A stretch of DNA of 64,000 nt from Chondrus crispus (Eukaryota > Rhodophyta > Florideophyceae > Gigartinales > Gigartinaceae): contig NW_005179092.1 in NCBI RefSeq assembly GCF_000350225.1, forward strand, positions 1-64,000, in the 5' to 3' direction. Position numbers and translations under genes: made by a program. Every line of letters begins with the position of its first letter. The stretch's first letter is position 1. This document shows positions 43,066-55,238 of the stretch, one piece after another. A model generated the notes under the pieces. That model worked only from the letters and a program-made list of their open reading frames with translations, was not told the DNA's origin and did no database searches.

Positions 43066-44031
43066 TGTAGTGCAATGCGCCTGTCAGGCAGAGACCAAGG
43101 TCCGACGGTCCAACACAAACAACAACAACAAAAACAACAACTGCCAACGGCACAGCGCTACGGAGTGTTCGAAGCTCCCTGTCCTCTTCAAGCGGGTTTG
43201 CGGCCCGCAGTAGCTCGGATCCCTGATAGGGGGGGCAAAGAGAAGGGCCCAGCCCGGGATCGGTAAATGGTGGTAGAGACTTGTAAAGGCAACTGCTCGA
43301 CAAGTTCGGAGGGGTGTTTAGGTAAACCTGGTCCGATGGGTCGTAAATCCAATGCTCGTAGAGCGCCTTGTACACCTTATACCCTTGATAAGGTCTTCGA
43401 CGGGGACGTCGCAACGTAGCCCGTCGGGAAAGAAGAAAACGTAGCAGCGCTACACCGTCGTACTGCCCGATGGCAAAGTACCAACAACGGATCGATCGCA
43501 ACCAGATTCCGATGGAACCAACACTGAGAATAGCACCACTGGTGCACCAACACAGAAGCCCGATGGCAAATGACGTCACGTTGCGGATCGCAATCCTACA
43601 AGGTGGGACCAACTCAAGATTAAGGGAAATTAGGATAGGGAAGTAAAGGAAAATTGATAAGGAAAAAGGGGACCCCCGAGCGCTGAAGGATGCCGTAGGC
43701 TTAGGTAAAAGGGAGCGTCTTGGTAGAGACGGACTTCGACCAAGGCGACATTCAACTCCGGCACCTCGGGTTACCTTTACTGACTTCGTCGTCAGAGGTC
43801 TAAGGTATATATCGCCCCGCCGGAGCCACTACAGTAGCTCGCGGCGCTAGATCCTAGATCTAATCTAATGTCAGCAAAATTAATGCCAACTAATTAACTA
43901 AATAAAATAAAATAATTAAAAATTAAAACTGTGCAATTATTCACACGTGTGTCCCTCAACCCGGACTACTTTTCATATCCAAATATTTTCCTTTCTTTTC
44001 ACCCCCCTTTTCAGGTGCGTATTGCACTACA
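43066..44031 (-). repeat. Outer-family LTR, middle copy
   Basis: It is 966 bp, TGTAGTGCA to TGCACTACA, clearly diverged from the left and right LTRs in the first 600 bp and similar in the last 400 bp. On its left side (its downstream side, in minus orientation) no primer binding site follows, which supports a deletion in the left internal region. Confidence 0.85.
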
Positions 44032-44044
44032 TGTCCCTCTTCTG
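44032..44044 (-). other. Polypurine tract beside the middle LTR (minus orientation)
   Basis: The minus strand reads AGAAGAGGGACA directly before the LTR start. Confidence 0.65.
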
Positions 44045-44156
44045 AGCGCCCTTGCGCAACGCCCAGCCATCGTATAATCTCCTGCCGCTGCTGACCGTGT
44101 TTCCCAGTCATCAATCACTCTGCGTGGCGTTCTAGCAAGAGTAAGACGAAAATACC

Positions 44157-45676
44157 ATGCTTCCTTCTCCATCGGAACACTCGGACGATAGTGCCACCCG
44201 GATCGAGATTCCTATGGCCGACGCCCTCATACCTTCATGTTACCACTGCGACACTTGGCAATGTCGTACGGAGGGGGAACGACTCTACCTCGAGAACCTC
44301 ATCGACTGCACCTTCGGTGACCCGCGTCCGAGGCGGACCGACTGTGGCGCAACCGACGCACCGTTACGACCGACGCCATGTTTTGGACCCAAGCCATTCT
44401 TCCCACAAACTTTCGCCATACGAAGCGCGGCGGTATTTTCTTTTTCCAAAATACTGTACGCTTTGAAAGTCGGGTCCGATCCGACACTGGGTACTTCGTG
44501 GCGTACCAGATGATTGAAGCCCGTGAAATTTCCAGACAGCACTACACAAATCGATACCAACGAACCCCTTCCTGGTGGAGTCAATACGAGGTATGTCAGG
44601 GTTTCTGGGCTGAGTGAGGACCCATCCTGACATATTACGGCAGTCATTTACGCGATCCGCAGCACGGGCTGTGGACTGTGTTTCTCACGGAGTGGTGCGT
44701 GAAAGTCGCCGCCACCCTCCTGTGGGAAGTTTTCGACTGTTGGCGCCTGTGGCACCTCCCTTCGAAACTCCGCGAACAGATGCGTCTCCTCGATTTTTCT
44801 GTCCCCCTTGGCGGGTCCGATGTGGACCGTGAAGTGCACGCCCTCCTAGATTTGATCGAGACCGTAGCGTGGGATTGCGTTCCTCCACAAAATTCGTCTC
44901 GGTCCTTTTCACGCCAGCGACCCACTTTTTCCACTGGTAAAAATCATCCAGCTGCCGGCGACTTCGTGTGGATCAACCCCTGGTCCTCCTCCCTCTGTTC
45001 AGCCTGGGAGGCCCAGATGAGCCGCCGTTTCGGAAATCAACCACCAATCCCCAACGCAGTCACTGTGGTGAACGCGGATCCTCGAGAGCCTGACATGTGC
45101 TCTCGACCTTCGGCTCCAACTTCCCCTCTCCCTGCACCGGTCCGTCCCTCCGCGCCTGAGGCCCCAGTGTCCGTCGTTTTTCCTCCCACGAGCTCGGCGG
45201 AAACCTTGTCGCTTCGAGTCGTGTCTTCCTCCGACGTGAATCCAACCTCACTTCCTGCTTCCCCTTCACGCGAGGGACAGCTCGTCACACCCGCCCCAAC
45301 CTTGCCATTGCCGTCATGTACGGCACCCGTGGGCTTGACCCGCCCTCAGGCTCCTCCGCGCGTCGAGCTTCCTCCGGCGAGCTGCTCGACGGGAACCATT
45401 TCAATCCGGGAAGCCCTCCCGTCGGCCGGGGATCCGACCCCACGTCCGCCTTCCCCTTTGCCTGAGGGTCCGCTCCTCGCCCCTACCTCGGTCCTTCCAT
45501 CATCCGCAATTCCCAAAGAAAATACCTCTGCTGCCGCCGTTTACCATCGCCTTCTCATGGCTCATGGTGTGGAGGGAGAAGCTCTCCAGGGGGCGTTCCT
45601 AGACGACTTGCGAGTTCTAGCTCGGCTTGTCACCTCCCTTCCAAAGGGAAAATCCCTTTGGGCACAGTCTCGTTGA
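44157..45676 (+). pseudogene. Antisense ORF of the outer chromovirus, copy 2
   Basis: The ATG is 126 nt from the middle LTR, matching the 124 nt of copy 1. Compared with copy 1 it lacks about 130 N-terminal residues, has a frameshift near 44325 and a TGA at 44615-44617. The rest is well conserved at protein level: TQAILPTNFR, ESRVRSDTGYFVAYQM, SWWSQYEVCQGFWAE, YGSHLRDPQH, WRLWHLPSKL, SVPLGGSD, QNSSRSFSR, GDFVWINPW and the C-terminal helix LLMAHGVEGEALQGAFL. The two copies have different lesions, so their common ancestor was intact. Function unknown. Confidence 0.75.
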
Positions 45677-48372
45677 GACGGCGGCCACAGCACTTCCTTG
45701 CGACCTGTCCTTCTTTTCCCATCCTGCCCGCATGATAGTCGACTAGCGACTTTATTGTACGACCTTTGGACGATAAAGAGAACCCAACCGCAAATCCCCT
45801 GTTATTTCCAACTTCCTCCTCTTTTGCATTTTCAATTGTCCCTTTCCTGATTCCCCTATGTTTCCATCTCTTCAATTTCTCCTCTTTATCCTTGACCATT
45901 TTCCCCCCTCTTTTCCTACGCCCTGACTCTGCCTAACGAGGGCGGCAACGTGCGTGTTCACGGCATCTCCGACTTCCTCCTTTGGTTTGACCTCTTCTTG
46001 CCGTCGGCAGGGGCGTGGCGGTCCCAGACAATTTCTCTAGTCGCCCTCCCCCCTTTTTGTTCAGCCGTCCACGAAACATCATCAATTATCGCAACTTCAG
46101 TTGCTCCGTTTGCCGTTTGGAGATTCCTCCTCAAGGAAATACAGTACCCCCTAGAGTCTCTGATGTGGTCCGCTTTTCTTTCCTCCTCTTCATTTCTCAA
46201 TTTCCCCCAATTTCCTGCGCCTTCTCTTTCTCCCATTCTCGATGTGCGTCTTCCCTTTCCTCCTCTTTCGTGGTTTACCTCCTCTTTTTGTCTCTCCCTT
46301 TTTACCTCTTCAAATTCCTCATTTATCTCCTCTTTTCTCGCACATCGGGCACCCTCGAAAACGTCATCAAGACCACCTACCACCGCTGCTTCTCAGCCTA
46401 TTTACATCCGTGTTGACAGCACCAACGAATTCCATAGCAGGGGTTCTGACTCCTCATGGATCACGAGACCGGTGAACTGTGTCGACCCGTCCCTGGTCTA
46501 ATGCCCTGTGCGTATATACACAACGTCATTCAACATCTTCTCCCATTGAAGGATTCCGTAGCTCCCCCTCAGTCCGTGCTTCAGTTTTCAGGTAGTAGCC
46601 GTACACAAACTCCTTCGGTCCCTCGGTACCTGGATCTTCTTCCTCCACCACTTCAATCCTCGACCTGTTTCAAACACCGACCAAAAACTCCTTGCTTCTT
46701 GAAAAAAAGAAAGTTTCAATTTCCACAACCTCGCAGAGGCTAATATCGGGGGAGAACAACCTCCAAAAAAATATCGAGCACACGTTTGCACTTGCGCGTC
46801 GCGGCCCGGGGAGCTCGGTGCGAGTTTGCCCGATCATAATTGTTGCTCCAATGTGATTTTCACAAGCTACCCCACGTCACTTCGGTACACTTGTCAAGCT
46901 TACGGCAAGGATCCCCGTGACAGGCGCACTTGTAGCGACGTACTGCCGTCTCGTAAGTCTCATTAGTCCGTGGCTAAATCATAAATAAATTCCCTACAAC
47001 GCCCTGCCCTTTCCTGCCTTTGAATGTACAGTCTGGCGTCAAATCGGTGTATACCGAACTCTACAGGCGATCGCGTGTAGGAGGAATACATATATGTTTC
47101 TTTGCGGCTGCTGTGACGCAGCGAATGCGGGTGTGCCAGTCCACAAGGACTCGTCCCGTCGGATCGGTATCGTCATTTCAGCGTGCGTATTTCGGGAGGT
47201 GCGCCGCTCCCCTTTGTCCTTGTCATGCTTCCTGATAGAGGATTGGACGTGTTCGAATTGCCTCACCTGGGCAAAATTTGCTGGTGCGCGGCGTACATGG
47301 TGATCCTCTCGGCGGGTCGCGGTTCGCAATCTGCGCGACGACTTCGCGTGTGCTCCGAGTCTTGGTCGCGGCGTTTTCGTCGTCGACGACATGTTCCGTC
47401 CGCACCCCAGAATAACTAGCCCGACCTTCACTCTTTCTTCTGCAACGACAATAACACGGGTCGTGCAGTTCGCGTACTCGGTGGGAAGAAATGCGGCGGG
47501 GGGGGGGGTGGTACTGGCATAAACTTGCACTTGTCGTCAGAATATCCCCTCATCTCGCACGTCCGATCAGCAATATCTTTTCCTCAATTTTTTTGATAAA
47601 AAATCCAAATGATGTCCTGTGTCCCAATTTGGCTGTACAGCGCTCGTCTTTCTTCACGATGTGATGTTGAGGTGAACTGGGAGGTATCCCGGAGTGGCAT
47701 TTTCCAAAATCACCTCTGGAGTATCTAGTAGCTCATTTGAGGTCCCGTCCGACGACAACTATTCGTCCTTCGGACTCTCCCCGCGAATCGTGTCACGTTC
47801 CTTCATCCTTGCGAGGTTCGTTCCTCCTGCTCCTGTTCCTTGTGCCAACCATTGGCAGGGCAAGCGACAATTCCCATCATGCTCCTAATATCCCCCCCCC
47901 ACGACACTGTCGCATCTTCGTGTGAGGTCGGGTGGGGCTTGGCTGCGGGGAGACTTAGAATAGTTATGTCGCCGACTGTGGCAAACGATCACCACTTATC
48001 GTGCGTACTGCAGCTGCCGTAATTTTTCCTGCTTTTTGATTATAATTTCACAGCATGGCTGGAATCGATTTCTCACTTGTGTCGCCTGTTCAGCGGGTTG
48101 TTGTCGACACGCTTATATATGTATATATAATTTGATTTCATCATCCCCCACGCGGGCGGACCGTCCGTTCGAAACGTCACTTCTCGTGCGTGCCGTGATG
48201 ATGCGTGTGTATTTTCCGAGAGGCTCAATGCCTCATCCAAGGATACAGTCTCGCTTCTCTGCCTTGCTCTCCTCTCCTTCCAACTCCTTATTTGCGCACC
48301 TCGCAGATGCGTTCCTTCCTCAAAGTTCTGACCTTTCTGTTGTCTCTAACCTACTAATTCTATTTACGATGG
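45677..48372. other. Spacer between the antisense ORF and pol of the outer chromovirus
   Basis: The first 800 bp are strongly pyrimidine-rich on the + strand (purine-rich on the element's sense strand). Beyond that the composition is ordinary. A 163-codon minus ORF (47039-47530) and smaller ones have no family features. A short ATATATGTATATATAAT tract lies near 48114-48131 and a run of 11 G near 47500. Confidence 0.4.
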
Positions 48373-51300
48373 CTATCCCGGTTGTGCGTGCGACGCTTGC
48401 GTGGGTAAGGGCAGCCTTTTCCTTCGGAAATATGTGACTACCTCGCTGCGGGGGATCTGCTCAATAGGTTCCCACGTTGCGTCCTCGATGGTATACCCAT
48501 ACCACCTCACTTTGAGAATTAATTTCTCCTCGTCGTAGCCGTGGTCCACGATCTTGTCGATCACATACTCCTGACTCTCGGTTCCTTCTTCCTGCGTGTC
48601 CAACTGTCATTCCCCCTTCCGAAGATCTTTCAACTCATCCTGTTCTCTGGACTTTCCGAACTCGCGTAGGTCTGGAGGTGTCTCCGCTGTCGGCGTTCGA
48701 CCAACTAAATTATCCTGGTCCGTCGTAGGCGCACGGGTGTGAGGACGTTCCTCGTCCTCCATTACCTCTCCTTCTTCGTTTAGCTCCGGCTCTCCCAGGA
48801 ACTGTAGCGCTTGCCGTAGGCCAGTTATCGGCGCATAGTCCATCGGGCTTGGGGCTAACTCCACCCTGTCTCGCGATACGCGTTCCTCCTGATCGCCCAT
48901 GGCGATGACTACCGTATGTTGATCCGATCTTCGGACCTGAAAAGGTCCTGTGGCGACTTGTGCCAGCTTGTGTTTCAGTTCGCTAGCCGTGCCCTGCTCC
49001 TTCCGAAGAAACACGTAGGACCCCGGTGGGATCTCATATTGCGGTTTGCAAAGGCGTACGTCGAAGTTTCGCTTGTACCGCGCTTGTTCTTTTCGCAGGC
49101 TCTTATCAGCGCCTTTCATCAGGCTTTCCAACCACGACTGCCATTTCAGGTAGTACGCTCGATTCGAGCTAAATCCTTCCAAACTTGACTGTGCTTGTAA
49201 CGCAATGCTTCTCGGCGCCAGAGCTAACACCAGTTCGAAGGGCGCGATGTTCGTAGTTCGATGAACTTGCGTGTTGTATGCGAACGTCACAGCGTCGCTA
49301 AATAGGTCCCAGTCCTTGGGATGCTCTCCAACGTATTTTCGCAACGCGGAAGTCAGCGTGCGGTTAAACCTCTCAACTTGGCCGTTGGCTTGCGGGTGGT
49401 ACGTGGTCGTGAACACATTGCGTATGCCGAGAATTCGGCAGACGTTCTGAAAGAACCGGGCCGTGAACTGTGTTCCATTGTCGGACAGCAGCTTGACCGG
49501 CGGTCCGTACACGAATACCCAATGGTGAACGAAGGCTTATGCGATGTGCGCAGCTGATATCTTATTCAACGGTACGGTTCGTACCAGTTTCGAGTATCGA
49601 TCGCTGATCACGAGAATATACCGATTTCCTCGTTTAGTTGTAATTAACTCGCCGAGGATGTCGATGGCGACAAACTCCAGCGGAGCTTTGGGCGTGAACA
49701 GCTTCATTTCCTTCGTGTTTCTTCTTAACTTCACCCTCTCCCGCGCACATGCGGCGCAATTCTTCGCGACTGAATAGCAGTCTAGGGCCATCGTAGGCCA
49801 ATAAAAATATCTTCTCAAAGTCTTGTAAAGTTTCCTGCCTCCCGGGTGGCCTGCCAATTTTGCGTAGTAGCTCAACCCTAGGACGCGGTCCCTTAACGAT
49901 TGTGGTATCACCACTTGTACAAACTCAGCCGCGGTACGGCATAGAGTTCCTTCGAATTCCTCGGCCTCCATGCTGAACGTTCTCACCTTTCCGGCGTCCA
50001 TTTCTTCCTTGATGCGGTTGCAGAAGGGGTCGACGGCTTGCTCGCGAATGAGCTCCTCCGGAGTGACAGCTTGGAATTGATCGAGGCGCTCAGGGGCGGT
50101 CCCCCCCTCAAGAGCGAGGATGTCGTCTAAGGCGTCAAAACTGTCCTCTTCCTCCACTGTACCCTCGGCCGGTTCGGCCATAAAGCATGGAATTTCGTCG
50201 GCGATTTTGTCGACGGTTTCTCCTGCGGTCCGCAATCTTGATAGGGCATCAGCTTGACTATTCGCCTTGCCCTTCTTGTACTTGATTTCGAAATCAAATT
50301 CCGAGAGGCGGAGCCTCCATCGGATTAATCTCCCGCTGGGGTGGGTTACGTTCATCAACCACCTCAATGAGGCATGGTCGGCATGCACAATGAAGTGCTC
50401 GCCATATAGTTATGGTCTTAAAGTCTGTACGGCCCAAATTACCGCTAGACATTCTTTTTCTGATACAGAATAGTTTCTCTCGGCTGCGGATAACGTTCTT
50501 GAAAAGAACCCGATGGGTTTACGTTGCACATCCGGGTACGTTTGAAATAACGCAGCGCCGATTTGGTAGTCGCTTGCATCGGTGTCTACCGAGTAGGGTA
50601 GATCCTTCTTCGGCAGCGCCAACACCGGTGGCCCCAAGATGGCGTCCTTGAGCTTATGAAAAGCTCTTTCACACATTTCGTCGAATCCTTCCAATTGGAC
50701 CGCTTCTCCCTTCTTCAATAGTTGATTGAGCGGATGCGCGATTTTCGCATAATGTGGGACAAACCTGCGGTAGACATTACAAAGTCCCAAGAAGCTTCTG
50801 AGCTGGGTCTGCGTTTGAGGGTACCTTACTTGTTCCAACGCCGCGATGCGAGCGGCATCAACCTCCAATGTACCTGGCCGAACGACATGGCCCAGGTACT
50901 TGATCTTTTCGACGAAAAATTCGCACTTGCGAAGCTTGAGCTTCACACCTGCCTTCTCCAATACAGAAAGTATTTGATCCACATGCACGATGTGCTCCTC
51001 CCATGACTTGCTAAAAATTATGATGTCATCCAGATACACTAAACAGCAGCCGTTCCGTTTCCAACGGAACGGAGAGAGCAGGATATCCATTGCTCTCTGG
51101 AACGTCGCTGGCGCGTTGGTTAGCCCGAAGGGCATTCTTGAAAAACGGTAGAGACCTGAGTGGCACGAAAAAGCTGTCTTGTCGCGGTCCGCTTCCGGAA
51201 TAGGCATCNNNNNNNNNNNNNNNNNNNNNNNNNNNNNNGGTAAAGGGTACGTGCCCTTTACCGTTACTGCGTTTAACCGGCGATAGTCTACGCAAAAGCG

Positions 51301-52916
51301 CATCGATCCGTCCGGCTTCGGCACTAATAAAACGGGCGACGCCCATTCTGACTGCGCCGGTTCGATGACTCCTGCTTCTAACATCTTCTGTACTTCTGCG
51401 TCCTCGACCTCCCGAGCCTTTGGACCGGCTCGGTAGGGAGCTTGTGCAATTGGCCTTGTATCCGGAGCCAGTTCAATCCGGTGGACCGTGGTGTTGATCT
51501 CACCGAGGGTCCCATCCCACATGCGGGAATATTTTTTAACATCCGGCGGAATCTTTCGCGCAGCCGGTCCGGTACGTTGCTCAGGTCCAGTTCCTCCACG
51601 TCCGGCGGTGGTGGCTCAATCCTGCGTTGCGGCTTCGTAGATGCCGACGCGGAGAGCCCTCTAGACCGTTCTTCTGGCTGGTCCTCGCGGTCTTGATCCG
51701 ACGGTTCGCATCTTGTCTCGCTCGTAGGCGTCTTGGTGGAATTAGGGAAATTTTCCTTCTTCCTTTCTTGAATTCCAAGAACTTCACCAATAGTGGTTTT
51801 GCTCTCGAGCACGGCCCTCGGGTGCGGTAATAATTCTGCCACCACTTGGCCTTTTTGCACCCTGACAGGGTACGTCCTAAAATTCGCAACGAGTAAACGA
51901 AATGGCCTGTCAGGCTCAACCTGAACGACACCATTCGTGCACGTCAACCCGTGCCTTTCGTACAACGACGAGTACGGCTGAACCCCAACCAAGCCCGCCC
52001 TCTTCGAGGTGCATTACACGACGCGTTACGTCCCTGGCTCGATAGTCGTGGCTCTTGCCACTTTTACCTTAGGGGAAATTTGCTCCACCTTTCCATCATT
52101 CTCGTACTCTCCTGGGACGAGATTCTTCTTCCCTTTTCTCGTCGAGAACCGCCTAACTATCGGGACCTCCGAGAAATCCGTCAACTCAACCGTTTTCTTC
52201 CTTGGATAAATGGCTTCCTCAAACCGGTCACAGTAGTCCGCGCCTAGAATTAGCGGGACGGATAGTTTTTCGCATACAATAAACTCGGCTGCGGCCACAA
52301 ATTTTCCAAGCCTCACAGGCATTCTAATGGTGCCGAGAGTCCGAAGTGGCCTACTGTTCGCGTCGCCAATGTCTTGGGTCGGTCCGTAGGACACTAGAGA
52401 TTCCATTCCAGCTGGGAGTTCCGATTTTCGCACAAAGTTGGGTCCCGCGCCGGTGTCTAAAACAGACAACACCCGGCTCATCAGTCCGACTGTTGGTCCA
52501 ATGTCCGCGTAAACTTTGTAGTTTTTTCGCGCAAGAACCAAAATCTTCTCGGGACACTCCCTTCGCTTAACCCTGTACCAGGGTCTTCGAACTTCTTCCA
52601 GCGGATGATCTCGGGCTCGGCTCAAAATTTTCTTGACTTGAGCTGCCCCTTTGGGCGGCTTATCCACCAATCCAACAACCTCCCCCCTGGGGCCTGATTT
52701 TTCCCTTAGAGACGGGGAACGGGGCCGAGCGCCGGGCACAGTACGTCGACTCTGTGCCTCTCGCGGCTCATGCGAGATTCCCCTCTCTAGTTTTCCTGCC
52801 GCTGCGGGTTCCTTCTCACGTCCGACGACGCGGGCCCCATCGCGGGCCTTCTGAAGGGTTGGTTCGGCCTCGGCGTTGAAGCACTCGGCGTGCTCGCCGT
52901 CTGCGAATCGAACCAA
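48373..52916 (-). pseudogene. pol: Pol polyprotein of the outer chromovirus, heavily broken
   Basis: In order on the minus strand: protease with a canonical LDTGAGPNFV (about 52470), reverse transcriptase (FCVDYRRLN near 51300, YLDDIIIFS near 51030), RNase H (TDASDYQIGA, EKECLAVIWA), integrase zinc finger (YYAKLAGHPG, CAACARE), integrase core (AIDILG, SDNGTQF, NGQVERFN) and a separate chromodomain segment (YVIDKIVDH, LKVRWYGYTIEDATWEP) at 48373-48603. Breaks: two TAA codons near 52017-52028, a frameshift near 51530, TAA at 50410, TAA at 49537 and TGA at 48604-48607. The 30-N gap removes the TxLDxxSGYWQ part of the RT. Confidence 0.9.
51209..51238. other. Assembly gap (30 N)
   Basis: The gap lies inside the reverse transcriptase. 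By comparison with elements 1 and 2, about 28 residues (84 bp) are expected there, so 30 N is too short or nominal. Directly beside it is the inverted repeat GGTAAAGGG/CCCTTTACC. Confidence 0.95.
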
Positions 52917-55073
52917 TTCTTGACCTTCAGGTAACTCGTCGATGGTATCCCTAACCTCTCCATCGGCGACAACGCCTCATAATTTTCCAAAACTCGGTGC
53001 ATTTCCCGGAGGGAAAGAATGCACGTTGGCGCGGCGTGCCCCCTTTCGTAACAATGATAGCACACCAGTCCGTGCGTCTTGACGGGATATTGCGGCCTAG
53101 GTCCTCCACGGGCCGGCGGCCTTCCTTGACGTTGCGGCCCTCCTATCCAGCCTGGCCTTCGAAACGTCGTACCCTTGTCTTCCATCGGAATGCACGGCGC
53201 CGGCGTGTGGCCGCGCCCCCGAAACGTCATCACGGGATCCGTGGGCTCTGAAAACGACTCCGTCGTGTATGTGGGCGTCGGTAAAGTTGACGACCCGCTT
53301 GCCCTGTAGTCCTCGTGTCCGTAGCCTTCCGATGGCTCAATAAAATTGCCTTCGGCTACGAAGGCTCCTTCATACTGATTTTCGCTGCCTCCGTGCGCAC
53401 CGCGTTCATCCGACGGGGAGATTGTCTCGGCTAAGTGAACGGCGCCCTGGCTTTTACGACCGGGATAAGAAGCCCTCGGCTTCTTACCCGCCCTGATCGT
53501 CGACGGCGTCTGAATCGTGACCTTCTTGGTCTTCTTGTCCTTAGCGCGCCTCGCCGAGCCATGCGCCTTCGCGTAATTAACTAGTCTCAAAAACGAAACG
53601 CTTCGATTGTCTTGTCGGTATTGAGATACCATTGGCTTTGATACTCGAATCGAGTCCTTCAATAAACATCGTCATTTGTTCTTCCATCGAATATACGTTT
53701 CCACATCGATTGCTTGCGTCCGTCAGACTGATATAAAATTCCATTTCGTCTTCAGACGGTCTTTGCTGAACTTCTCGCCAAGCGAGCACGGCTTGACGGA
53801 TCGCCTCGTCGGTTGCGAAACTCCTCAACAACCACTGTACGGCTTCGGGCCAAACGGATACCTTTCCGTGGTGGGACCCGGCCGTCTGAGACACCGAAGT
53901 GTACTGTCTCAAGGCGATACCGCTTAGAAATTCGGGCAACATGCGGATCGCTTGCCCCTCGTTCATTTCTTGAGTATCAAACTCTTGAACTAATTTTGCC
54001 AAAAAATCCAACACAAGGGCCCCGTCCTCACCTGTGAACGTGTTGTCCTTCTTCACCTTAGGCGGAATATCTCTCCTGATTTTTCGTACGGCGGTCCGCC
54101 AGGAACTCGACAAATATGTCGGCGGGTTCCGCAAGCGGTACGTTCGGTACGAAAGTAATTTCTTGAAGAGATAGTTGGTCGGATTCAGCTCCTCCAACTC
54201 CTCCCATCGCGGCCCGCGCCGCGTTGCGACATCTTCGGGCTCCGCGTCATTGTCTCTCCGCGAGGCGGACGAAGTGATCCCGCCCCGTCTGGAGGAAATT
54301 TTCTTGCCCTGCGAAATTCCTTTTCCTTCCTCTGAACGATGTTCGGAATCGCTGGCATGGTTCGACGAACCGTCGTCACCATCTTCGGAAAGACCATTCG
54401 ACTCGGTCATGGAGTCTTGGTCCTCCAGCTCGTCACCACCGTGACTCTTGCTCCGGCGTCGCAGAATCTTCTTCGAAGTCTTCGACTTGGAACTCCGCTG
54501 CACCGCGGCCTTGTCCTTCTTCGATCGACGGTCGCCTTCTCGACCCGTTGGGAGCGGCTCTTGCCCGGCGACCTGTTCAAGGTCCTTGAGACGATGAGCG
54601 GCGCGGTTGAACCTGTCGTCGATACTGCTTCTAAATTTACCTAAGGACTCCAAAGCTTGATTCGCGTCGCGCCTGGCGTCCTTAACTGAACTTTTCAACG
54701 AAGCTAGGACCTCCGGCTCCAGACCGTCGGTCGCCTCACCTCGCTCCTTCTCGACGAGATCCACTCGAGCCGATAGCTCTCCTAAAACGGTGTGGAACTG
54801 GGATGCTTGCAACTCCAGTTGCTTCCGGACGAGGGCTAATTCAGCGTCGAGATTTTTCGTCATCTCTTGGCGAATTTCCTCGGCCATCTTCTCGAACCTG
54901 TAGGATAGGTTATCCTTGTCGGCTTCAACCCCCGTCGGGGATTCTCGACCTTCGGGATCCGTGGCCGTATTGGCCGGGCTTCGGGTGCGAGGACCCCGCG
55001 AGATCCTCGACGCCCTTGACGATCCGCTCCTACTCGCCCCTGGACCGACGTCCCCGGGTGCGCTTGTCGACAT
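52787..55073 (-). pseudogene. gag: Gag of the outer chromovirus, one frameshift
   Basis: From ATG 55073 the first ORF (to 53577) has a Ser/Arg-rich start, a long helical coiled-coil segment (EKMAEEIRQEMTKNLDAEL to SSIDDRFNRAAHRLKDL), an acidic/basic linker, and the capsid region (FTGEDGALVLDFLAKLVQEFD, AWREVQQRPSEDEMEFY). A frameshift near 53590 leads to the second ORF (to 52787) with a CCHC knuckle, CYHCYERGHAAPTC, and a Pro-rich tail. Pol overlaps the end in the -1 frame (52787-52916). Confidence 0.88.
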
Positions 55074-55216
55074 CGCCCGTACGAGAGAACCTACACACAA
55101 AAAAAAGTTACAAACAAAAATAAAAAAGAGACTCCGTCACCCAGACCACCTTTGTAGTGCAACTCCAGACCGAAGCTGTCGTCGACACAATTCTAGGTCG
55201 GGTTTGCTGTAGACAA

Positions 55217-55234
55217 TTCTAGGTCGGGAGACTA
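55217..55234 (-). other. Primer binding site of the outer chromovirus
   Basis: The minus strand reads TAGTCTCCCGACCTAGAA, four bases after the LTR end. It differs by one base (TAG for TGG) from the sites of chromoviruses 1 and 2. A direct repeat of ACAATTCTAGGTCGGG lies just further inside (near 55190-55205). Confidence 0.65.
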
Positions 55235-55238
55235 CTTT

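Noticed and set aside
25263-45676. Antisense ORFs as an envelope gene
   Set aside because: No signal peptide or C-terminal membrane anchor is visible, and the strand is opposite to gag-pol.
47039-47530. 163-codon minus-strand ORF in the outer-element spacer
   Set aside because: No family resemblance and no homologous copy in the left internal region.
55153-55162. A second TGTAGTGCA that could be the LTR boundary
   Set aside because: The boundary at 55239 gives an LTR matching the other copies and places the shared primer binding site right beside it. The inner motif looks like a partial duplication in the leader.
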